7,417 bases of DNA, taken from assembly GCA_903927855.1 (NCBI GenBank), contig CAIYOL010000299.1, positions 1 to 7,417 on the forward strand. The letters are read 5' to 3'. This document shows positions 1 to 5,768 of this stretch, in pieces (positions within the stretch are counted from its first letter, which is position 1; every line of letters starts with the position of its first letter). A model generated the notes under the pieces. That model worked only from the letters and a program-made list of their open reading frames with translations. It ran no database searches and was not told the origin of the DNA. Source of the stretch: an uncultured Planctomycetota bacterium. Lineage in GTDB: Bacteria; Planctomycetota; Phycisphaerae; Sedimentisphaerales; Anaerobacaceae. The position numbers and the translations under genes are program-made.

Positions 1-311
1 ACCGCGGCGATGAAATTACCATCCAAATAGAGGATGACGGCTTAACCATCGAGAGTGGCCAGATGGACAGAATTTTCAATCGCTTCGACCAGATTAAGGC
101 ACAGCTCCGTGCCGGCAGAGAGGAGCTCTCTCTGGCTTTGCCTATAGCAAGGGAATTGGTGGAAATGCACGGCGGCTGGATTTGGGCCGAAGGTAGAGAT
201 GGTAGAGGAAACAGCTTCTGCTTTACCCTGCCGAAGCCGAATCTGCAAACGGCTGCTGCCTCGTCTCGCCAGGAACGGGCAGAAAAAACTAAATCACGCA
301 ATAAAAAGTAA
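1..311 (+). CDS. C-terminal end of a histidine-kinase-like protein with a degenerate ATPase domain (5' partial)
   Basis: The reading frame is open from the window edge (first full codon at 3) to TAA at 309-311, giving 102 visible residues. The visible part matches the C-terminal half of a HATPase_c domain: an IEDDG segment like the G1 box, then IFNRFDQ (the F box), then IARELVEMHGGWIWAE, then GRGNSFCFTLP as the last strand. Two nucleotide-binding motifs are eroded. DDGLTI stands where D-x-G-x-G is usual, and REELSLAL stands where GTGLGLAI is usual. ATP binding may therefore be lost or altered. A basic tail of about 23 residues (SRQERAEKTKSRNKK at its end) follows the domain and has no recognisable function. 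The sensor and phosphoacceptor regions lie outside the window, so signal and partner are unknown. The gene converges on holA. The family call is fairly safe; kinase activity is doubtful. Confidence 0.75.
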   Translation, partial: RGDEITIQIEDDGLTIESGQMDRIFNRFDQIKAQLRAGREELSLALPIARELVEMHGGWIWAEGRDGRGNSFCFTLPKPNLQTAAASSRQERAEKTKSRNKK

Positions 312-315
312 AGAG

Positions 316-338
316 AATTGATTATTCAATAATCAATT
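316..338. terminator. AT-rich perfect palindrome between convergent genes, possible terminator
   Basis: Two 11-base arms (AATTGATTATT and its exact complement) flank a single central C at 327. As RNA this could fold as a 9-bp stem with a 5-base loop. Reading on the minus strand, the next bases are CTCTTTACTTTTTATT, a T-rich run that would suit termination of holA transcripts. On the plus strand no T run follows. The stem is almost all A-T pairs, so it would be a weak terminator. A binding site for a dimeric regulator is an alternative. The position between two convergent stop codons favours termination. Confidence 0.4.
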
Positions 339-365
339 AGAATAGACTATGTTTACGCGGCTGTT

Positions 366-1352
366 CTACCTGCTGGCTAATCTGAGAACCAATTGCTCCG
401 CTGCCACTTCAGCGTTCGCCCGCCCCGTTTTTATTGCATAATCGGTCGCAGCCAATTGCTGCAAAATAGAGCCTATTTGTTTCAAAGACACTTTTCGAAG
501 TTGTGCAAAAAAATTGTCTTTGTCACCCCATATCTTTAACCTCTTTGTAATTTCAGGGGTGTTAATCCCTTTCTCAAGCAGGACTTTAGCGTTGAACATC
601 CTGCGGAAATGAAACGCAAAAGCGCCAACGAAGGTATACTCTGCTGTTTTGTCCTCTGTGAACATAATTCTCAGCCGGCGCGTCGCTTGAGCAATGTCGC
701 CGGCCATAACAGCGTCTATCACTGTAAAGGCGTTGAATATGCGATTATGGCCAATCAGCGATTCTACGTGCTGTTCCGTTATCGATTTCTCGTTGTTTGC
801 AAATAGGGCCAGCTTGTCGACTTCGCTGTATAGCCGGACCAGCTCGTCTCCGGCTAACTCTACTAAAAGTTCGGCGGCGTCTTCACTGATGGCTTTATCG
901 TGTGTCTCTCTGGCATATTGTATTAACCGCCGCGGCAGTTGCCATCGCTGTGGCTGGGTTACGCTGAGCAATTTGCCGACCGATGGTAATTTCTTGGCCA
1001 GTTTTGTTCGCTCATCCCACTTGCTCACGGTCAGTATAAGTATGCCCGTAGGACAGGTATTATCGAAGTATTTCTCGAGCAGTTCGCGGTTCTCAGAAAT
1101 GAATTTGTCAGCGACTTTTACAAGAACGACTCTTCTTTCTGTCAAAAATGGCAGCGTTCGCAGTTCGTCCAGGACATCGGTGGCTGAAACTTCAGCAGGG
1201 TCGGCGCTGAAAAGTCCCGTTGCTCTTTGCTCAGGCCCCACCAGTTTTTCAAGAAGCTTTTCACACTCGGCATCGACAAGGGATTTTTCTTCGCCGGCGA
1301 TTACGTAAATCGGCTCTATTTTCTCTTTGGACTCGCTTTTACTTTTGGCCAT
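366..1352 (-). CDS. holA: DNA polymerase III delta subunit
   Basis: The product is 328 residues, close to the usual size (E. coli HolA is 343). In the known family, delta is the clamp-loader subunit that opens the beta sliding clamp in the gamma/tau complex during replication. The N-terminal IYVIAGEEKSLVDAECEKL segment matches the start of the delta N-terminal domain. The internal RTLPFLTERRVVLVK segment and the region LAGDELVRLYSEVDKLALF are characteristic of the family. The C-terminal stretch AFAFHFRRMFNAKVLLEKG through LQQLAATDYAIKTGRANAE corresponds to the helical collar domain. No P-loop is present, as expected for delta. The ATG at 1352 lies 30 bp after the gyrA stop and lacks a good Shine-Dalgarno (only TGAG just upstream), which suggests co-transcription and coupling with gyrA. 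I see no promoter in the gap. The stop is TAG. Confidence 0.95.
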   Translation of the reverse strand: MAKSKSESKEKIEPIYVIAGEEKSLVDAECEKLLEKLVGPEQRATGLFSADPAEVSATDVLDELRTLPFLTERRVVLVKVADKFISENRELLEKYFDNTCPTGILILTVSKWDERTKLAKKLPSVGKLLSVTQPQRWQLPRRLIQYARETHDKAISEDAAELLVELAGDELVRLYSEVDKLALFANNEKSITEQHVESLIGHNRIFNAFTVIDAVMAGDIAQATRRLRIMFTEDKTAEYTFVGAFAFHFRRMFNAKVLLEKGINTPEITKRLKIWGDKDNFFAQLRKVSLKQIGSILQQLAATDYAIKTGRANAEVAAEQLVLRLASR

Positions 1353-1382
1353 TTTACTCAGACGAGAACGTTTGCCGAGGTG

Positions 1383-4001
1383 CTATTTCGATTTGCGGCT
1401 TTTTTTGCTTTTCTCTTTCTTGGCTTTAGGCTCGGGTTTGGAATTACTGTCGCCTTTCGTTTCCGAATCGTCAACAGTTTCGGAGCTTATTTTCTCGGCA
1501 GCAACAAGTTTGTCGCCCGCCTTGAGATTTATTAAGCGAACTCCTTGGGTGTTTCTGCCTATCGAACGGACTTCCTCCAGTCCCGTGCGGATTATCATTC
1601 CGTTGGCCGTTATCATCATTAACTCGTCCTTGTCCTGAACGGCTTTCAGTGTCACTACTTTTCCGTTTCGGGCGGTCGTCTTTATATTTATCAGTCCTAT
1701 GCCTCCCCTGTTTTGGGAGCGATAATCGTTAAGACTGGTTCGCTTGCCGTGTCCTTTTTCACATACCGTAAGTAGCGACCCGCCTTTTTCCGCTATAACC
1801 ATACCGACAACGTTGTCTTTGCTCCGAAGTTTCATACCCCTGACGCCTCGCGATACCCGGCCCATCGAACGCACCTGTTCTTCGCCGAAGCGTATTGCCA
1901 TACCGTCTCGGCTGCCCAAAACAATCTGGTCTTTGCCGCTTGTCAGCGCAACGCCTATTACTTCGTCGCTGGGGTCAAGCTTGATTGCAGTAACGCCTGT
2001 GGCTCGCGGATTGCTGTAAGCTGAAAGATTCGTCTTTTTGACAACGCCGTTCTTGGTGGCCATAACGAGCTGGCGCTGCTCTTTTTCTTCCTCGCCTTCG
2101 GCTCCAAACCGTACGTTTATTATCGAGGTTATTGTTTGGTTGCTGAGCTTCAGAAGGTTGACGATGTTTCTGCCCATACTCTGTCTGGACATGCTCGGAA
2201 TATCATAGACCCTCAGCCAGTAGCATCTGCCGCGATTGGTGAAGACCAGTAGATAATCGTGAGTGGAAGCGGTGAAGAGGTGCTCTAAAAAATCGCCCTC
2301 TTTGGTTTCGGAACCTATAATGCCTTTGCCGCCTCTGCCCTGTTTGCGGTATGTATCGACCGGCATCCGCTTCACGTATCCGGAATGACTTATCGTTACA
2401 ATAACTTCTTCTTCAGCAATCAAATCCTCCAGATCGAGATCCTCTACTTTAGAGGCAAATACTGTCCGCCTTTTGTCGCCGTATTTTTCCTTCATTTCAC
2501 GGATGTCTTCGCAGATAATATCCAGCAGGGCATGCTCGCTGGCCAATATCGCCTCATAGCCCTCTATCTCTTCGGTAAGGTCGGCGTATTCTTTGGCAAG
2601 CTTTTTCATCTCCAGACCGGTCAGTCTTTGCAGCTGCATTGTTAAAATCGCGTCAGCTTGCGGGCCGGTAAGGAACTGGTCGCTCTTGCTTCTTTCTTTG
2701 ATGAACGCTTCTGGCAGGATTTCTTTCAGCGTGGCCGAAACGGCTAGTTTCAGCGGCATCTTCATCAGGTTTATCTTCGCCGTCGGTGCATCAGGTGACT
2801 TTTTTATCAGCTCGATGATTTCGTCTATGTCGCTGACCGCCAGGATAAGACCTTCGAGAATATGGGCCTTGTTTTGACATCTTTTTAGCAGGAACATGCT
2901 TCGCCTGCGGATGACGACCTTGCGGTGCTCAATAAAGCAGATGAGCATCTGTTTTATATTAAGAGTTTCAGGTTTGTTGTGGACCAGTGCTATGTTGGCA
3001 ATGGCAAAGGTGCCCTGCAGAGGGGTGTATTGGTACAGCTTATTTAATGCGACGTCGCTGTCGGCGTCTTTCTTTAAGTCTACCACTACCCGTAATCCCT
3101 GACGGTCTGATTCGTCCCGCACGTCGGAGATTTCCGCAATCTGACCCTCGCGGACGCAATCCGCAATTTTGGAAACAATTGCTGTCTTGACCACCATATA
3201 CGGCACTTCGGTGATTACGATTCTTGTCCTGCCCTGCTTTGTCGTCTCGACGTCTGCTTTACCGCGGACTGTCAGATGGCCTCTGCCCGTGGTGTAAGCG
3301 TCCAAAATGCCTTTCCTGCCGCAGATAATACCGCCCGTTGGAAAATCCGGGCCGGGCAGGTACTTCATAATATCCTTGAACCCGCAATTCGGGTCTTTTA
3401 TGACAAGCAATAAGGCGTCACAGACCTCGGAAACATTGTGCGGCGGGATGTTCGTGGCCATTCCAACCGCAATTCCTGTGGAGCCGTTGACTAACAGGTT
3501 CGGGAACTTCGAGGGCAAAACTGTCGGTTCTAAGCGGGTCTCATCGTAGTTCGGCACAAAATCAACGCTGTCTAAATTTATGTCTTCGAGCATTTCCATC
3601 GCAGGTGCCGCCATTCTTGCTTCGGTATATCTCATAGCAGCTGGTGGGTCGGCATCGATGCTCCCGAAGTTCCCCTGCGGGTCAACTAACGTATATCGCA
3701 TACTCCAATCCTGGCCCATACGAACAAGAGTTCCGTATGTTGCCTGGTCGCCGTGGGGGTGGTAGTTGCCGCTCGTATCGCCGACGATTTTCGCGCATTT
3801 GCGGTGTTTGCTTCGCGGGCCGAGATTCAAATCGTTCATCGCAGCCAGTATTCGTCTCTGCGAAGGTTTCAGACCGTCGCGGACATCAGGCAGCGCACGC
3901 GAAACAATCACGCTCATCGCGTAGTTAAGGTATGAAGTCTTCAGCTCATCGAGTATCCGCCTGTCCTCGAAATGCTCTTGTGGCTTCTCAATTTCCTTCA
4001 T
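1383..4001 (-). CDS. gyrA: DNA gyrase subunit A
   Basis: The product is 872 residues (E. coli GyrA is 875). With GyrB it forms the ATP-dependent type IIA topoisomerase that introduces negative supercoils. The breakage-reunion domain begins near residue 15 (DELKTSYLNYAMSVIVSRAL, VRDGLKP). The DNA-cleaving tyrosine is Tyr125 in AAMRYTEARM. The coiled-coil/tower region spans roughly 340-520. A GyrA box, QGRGGKG at 554-560, opens the C-terminal beta-pinwheel and supports gyrase rather than topoisomerase IV ParC. After about residue 836 the tail turns acidic, then strongly lysine-rich (KAKKEKSKKSRKSK). The residues matching E. coli Ser83 and Asp87 are Gln86 and Gly90. I chose ATG 4001 because AAGGAG lies just upstream, homology starts soon after it, and a promoter occupies 4048-4076. 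An in-frame GTG at 4121 would put that promoter inside the gene. holA follows 30 bp downstream. Confidence 0.97.
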   Translation of the reverse strand: MKEIEKPQEHFEDRRILDELKTSYLNYAMSVIVSRALPDVRDGLKPSQRRILAAMNDLNLGPRSKHRKCAKIVGDTSGNYHPHGDQATYGTLVRMGQDWSMRYTLVDPQGNFGSIDADPPAAMRYTEARMAAPAMEMLEDINLDSVDFVPNYDETRLEPTVLPSKFPNLLVNGSTGIAVGMATNIPPHNVSEVCDALLLVIKDPNCGFKDIMKYLPGPDFPTGGIICGRKGILDAYTTGRGHLTVRGKADVETTKQGRTRIVITEVPYMVVKTAIVSKIADCVREGQIAEISDVRDESDRQGLRVVVDLKKDADSDVALNKLYQYTPLQGTFAIANIALVHNKPETLNIKQMLICFIEHRKVVIRRRSMFLLKRCQNKAHILEGLILAVSDIDEIIELIKKSPDAPTAKINLMKMPLKLAVSATLKEILPEAFIKERSKSDQFLTGPQADAILTMQLQRLTGLEMKKLAKEYADLTEEIEGYEAILASEHALLDIICEDIREMKEKYGDKRRTVFASKVEDLDLEDLIAEEEVIVTISHSGYVKRMPVDTYRKQGRGGKGIIGSETKEGDFLEHLFTASTHDYLLVFTNRGRCYWLRVYDIPSMSRQSMGRNIVNLLKLSNQTITSIINVRFGAEGEEEKEQRQLVMATKNGVVKKTNLSAYSNPRATGVTAIKLDPSDEVIGVALTSGKDQIVLGSRDGMAIRFGEEQVRSMGRVSRGVRGMKLRSKDNVVGMVIAEKGGSLLTVCEKGHGKRTSLNDYRSQNRGGIGLINIKTTARNGKVVTLKAVQDKDELMMITANGMIIRTGLEEVRSIGRNTQGVRLINLKAGDKLVAAEKISSETVDDSETKGDSNSKPEPKAKKEKSKKSRKSK

Positions 4002-4004
4002 AAG

Positions 4005-4010
4005 CTCCTT
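4005..4010 (-). promoter_or_regulatory. Ribosome binding site of gyrA
   Basis: AAGGAG on the minus strand is followed by CTT and then the ATG at 4001. The 3-base spacing is short but the match is strong. It fixes the start at 4001 in preference to the GTG at 4121. Confidence 0.65.
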
Positions 4011-4023
4011 GCCTTGCCCGTAC

Positions 4024-4048
4024 TGAAAGTAAGTTTTATGTGAAAGTA
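4024..4048. repeat. Pair of 8-bp direct repeats in the gyrA leader
   Basis: TGAAAGTA (TACTTTCA on the coding strand) occurs at 4024-4031 and 4041-4048, 17 bp apart. The second copy touches the -10 element and lies over the expected transcription start. This could be an operator half-site pair, but two short copies may also be chance. Confidence 0.3.
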
Positions 4049-4076
4049 GATTAACCCGGGGCAGGCAAAAAGTCAA
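4048..4076 (-). promoter_or_regulatory. Sigma70-type promoter of gyrA-holA
   Basis: On the minus strand, TTGACT (4071-4076) is a 5/6 match to the -35 consensus. A spacer of exactly 17 bases follows, then TAATCT (4048-4053), which keeps the key T, A and final T of the -10 element. The predicted start near 4041 leaves a leader of about 40 bases before the gyrA ATG. The GC-rich spacer (CCCCGGG) is next to the -10. Confidence 0.7.
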
Positions 4077-4165
4077 GAAAAAGGGATGATTAAATACCTG
4101 CTTGGCCGTCGCAGCCGGCACTGCTTTGGCGGAGTCTTCTGGCAGAACTACCTGCTGAAATCAAC

Positions 4166-4213
4166 AAAAAGACAACGAACGGTCAGCTTACCGCAGCTTA
4201 TTTCGTTCGTTGT
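4166..4213 (-). terminator. Stem-loop terminator of the membrane-protein gene
   Basis: Perfect 10-base arms (ACAACGAACG at 4172-4181 and CGTTCGTTGT at 4204-4213) enclose a 22-base loop. On the minus strand the hairpin is followed immediately by CTTTTTGTTG. The upstream arm lies in the last codons of the membrane-protein gene and its stop codon is in the loop. Half the stem pairs are G-C, so strength is moderate. The loop holds a near repeat of AAGCTG that allows alternative folds. It would separate this transcript from gyrA. Confidence 0.6.
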
Positions 4214-5607
4214 GTCCACTTCTCGCCGTTCTTCTCAAATTCAACCGTGTCTTTGTTTATTTTGATGACCTTCACGCCGTCTATTATGTCTCCTTCTCTC
4301 GCTATTGTATCGCCAATTAAAGCCGAGGACTTGTCTTCAGAATATAATATCCCCTTTAGTGCTACCTTATTCGAGGAAGATGCAACACCCTTCGAGGAAG
4401 CCGCGATACCCTTCGTGGAAGTTGCAATATCCTTCGGGGAAACCGCTACATCCTGCGGGGAGACCATAACCTTGTCTTTGGACCTTGGCCATAAACGGTA
4501 GACAACGCCGGCTGCAAGCGCGACGCTAAATATTATCAGTACGGCAAGCCAGAAGAAAAAGGATTTGTCAGTTTTCTTTTCACCTTCACACTGGATAGCA
4601 GGAGCAGGTCGGATGCCCGCGCTGGGTTGGACGCTTTGGGTGGGTTGGATACCACCGCTAGGCCGAACACTGGGGCCGGATTGAGGAGTAGTGCTGGCAG
4701 CAGGTTGAATCCCACCCTTGGATTGGATGTTCTGGTCAGGCCGGGCATTAACAACTGCTTGAATAGTAGGGTCAAATCGGACACCGCTGGTATTGAGGAG
4801 GCCACCGGCGATAACGCCGGGTTTGGTGGTGTTGGGCCCTCCGATACCAAACTCAGCTAACTCTGGAGTTTGTTTTGACAAATGCCTGTACACAAGCGTC
4901 ATTGCTACCATAACCGTTGGAAACGTTGCAAATAGGCCGACAACAAAACAAAGAGCGCCCAAAACATTTATCAGGACGCATAGAATAAAGAAGACAAATA
5001 ACGACCATTTGGCTCCTTCTGTTGCTCGGCTGCTTGCCTTCAGTGCCTTGATGGGGCCGAGCCTCTTATCGACAACGAAGTAGAAACACAGGCTGAACTT
5101 AATTGACAAAGCTACCAGCAGAATAAATAGCATAATAAAAAAGGGCACAGTAAAAAATGGACTGCGCAGCACGTCGTACGACTTGGACAGCAATGTCAGT
5201 GTTACAATAAACAAGGTAAAGGTACCGCATACAATCAGACCGTAGAGAAGTCCTGCGCCTATATACCGCCAGAAGCAGCCCCACGCTTTAAATAAAGTGC
5301 TGAATCTCGGCTTCTGATTGTCGCAAAAACTGAGAGTTATTTTGGTTATGCCTATTTCCAGTATGACGTTTATTATAATTGTTGTAAATACCCCGGGAAG
5401 AAGCCCAAAAATGGCCAAATTAAGTCTCTCAGAAAAATGCCCCATTACCTTCACGAGAATCTGTCCCGGCAAAGACACGAAGAAAGACACGAAGTAAGGC
5501 ACGAAGAATGAAACAACCCACACACCCACGAAGAACCAAAAATTGGACTTCATCACATGCCAGCCAAAACCCAATACCTCGCTGTAGCTAAAAGATTTTC
5601 TCGCCAT
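4198..5607 (-). CDS. Multi-pass membrane protein with C-terminal GspB/PilP-like domain
   Basis: I do not recognise a named gene for this 469-residue protein. Residues 20-243 hold about six hydrophobic helices (roughly 22-45, 64-90, 113-140, 151-178, 201-220, 222-241). The segment ALKASSRATEGAKWSLFVFF with the following helix pair resembles DUF975/glycerophosphodiesterase-type membrane domains. A Pro/Gln/Ser/Gly-rich linker runs about 255-340, then a single helix at 350-371. Next come five heptads (about 379-413) and a small domain at 417-469. Its pattern (LKGILYSEDKSSALIGDTIA, then EGDIIDGVKVIKI, VEFEKNGE) resembles the C-terminal domains of GspB and PilP, which work at the envelope in type II secretion and type IV pili. 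A role in envelope assembly is inference. AAGGAG at 5613-5618, five bases before the ATG, fixes the start. lepB lies 161 bp upstream and a terminator follows. The charge around the last helix leaves topology unsettled. Confidence 0.8.
   Translation of the reverse strand: MARKSFSYSEVLGFGWHVMKSNFWFFVGVWVVSFFVPYFVSFFVSLPGQILVKVMGHFSERLNLAIFGLLPGVFTTIIINVILEIGITKITLSFCDNQKPRFSTLFKAWGCFWRYIGAGLLYGLIVCGTFTLFIVTLTLLSKSYDVLRSPFFTVPFFIMLFILLVALSIKFSLCFYFVVDKRLGPIKALKASSRATEGAKWSLFVFFILCVLINVLGALCFVVGLFATFPTVMVAMTLVYRHLSKQTPELAEFGIGGPNTTKPGVIAGGLLNTSGVRFDPTIQAVVNARPDQNIQSKGGIQPAASTTPQSGPSVRPSGGIQPTQSVQPSAGIRPAPAIQCEGEKKTDKSFFFWLAVLIIFSVALAAGVVYRLWPRSKDKVMVSPQDVAVSPKDIATSTKGIAASSKGVASSSNKVALKGILYSEDKSSALIGDTIAREGDIIDGVKVIKINKDTVEFEKNGEKWTQRTK
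4201..4359 (-). other. GspB/PilP-like C-terminal domain of the membrane protein
   Basis: Residues 417-469 follow the pattern L-x-G-I-x-Y, x-x-S-A-x-I, G-D-x-I-x-G-x-K-V, x-I, then D-x-V-x-F-x-x-N-G. I know this from the small beta domains of GspB, GspC and PilP. The match is by eye only. Confidence 0.5.
4370..4474 (-). repeat. Five 21-bp tandem repeats coding heptads
   Basis: On the plus strand, units starting TTCG(N)GGAA repeat every 21 bases at 4370, 4391, 4412, 4433 and (diverged) 4454. They encode the heptads VSPQDVA, VSPKDIA, TSTKGIA, ASSKGVA and SSSNKVA. The unit length is a multiple of three, so copy number can vary without frameshift. They form a short stalk between the last membrane helix and the C-terminal domain. 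Confidence 0.8.
4591..4719 (-). repeat. Low-complexity Pro/Gln/Ser/Gly linker with GGIQP-type motifs
   Basis: Residues about 297-339 of the membrane protein contain GGIQP twice and AGIRP once, with SVRPS and SVQPS between them. The repeats are irregular in spacing. The composition suggests a flexible, unfolded tether. Confidence 0.65.
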
Positions 5608-5612
5608 AAATT

Positions 5613-5647
5613 CTCCTTTTTTGTTTTTGGGATTTAGCCAAAAAAGG
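5613..5647 (-). promoter_or_regulatory. Ribosome binding site of the membrane-protein gene, inside a possible hairpin
   Basis: AAGGAG (5613-5618) sits five bases before the ATG at 5607. The sequence CAAAAAAGG (minus strand, 5615-5623) is the exact complement of CCTTTTTTG (minus strand, 5639-5647), with 15 bases between. A 9-bp stem could thus pair most of the Shine-Dalgarno and lower translation. The stem is mostly A-T, so it may be only marginally stable. The rest of the 161-bp gap up to lepB shows no clear promoter. Confidence 0.45.
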
Positions 5648-5768
5648 CGCCGATGGTAAGCTCATCTGAACCCCACAATCGCCTACAATTAATAATCGGC
5701 CGTTTTTGCGGACCTCTCCAGAATATTTCCCCTCCCTTTGGTCTGATTTCCCGTTGCTTCCGGCCGGA

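Noticed and set aside
694..1308. Open frame of 204 codons on the plus strand opposite holA
   Set aside because: It is serine-rich with no recognisable domain and lies wholly antisense to a confidently identified gene. It is a codon-bias shadow.
4002..4121. Possible 40-residue N-terminal extension of GyrA from an in-frame GTG at 4121
   Set aside because: It would span the TTGACT-17-TAATCT promoter, has no similarity to GyrA N-termini, and a strong AAGGAG precedes the ATG at 4001.
4370..4474. Regular short repeats that could suggest a CRISPR array
   Set aside because: The units are contiguous 21-mers without spacers and encode heptads within a gene.
5698..5714. Bulged GC hairpin (GGCCG, T-rich loop, CGGACC) downstream of lepB as a terminator
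   Set aside because: The stem is only five pairs with a bulge, and the following minus-strand bases (GATTATTAATTG) are not a real T run.
5650..5768. Separate promoter for the membrane-protein gene, for example around TATTAAT in the gap
   Set aside because: No acceptable -35 element lies 16-18 bases from any -10-like sequence. Read-through from lepB is as likely.
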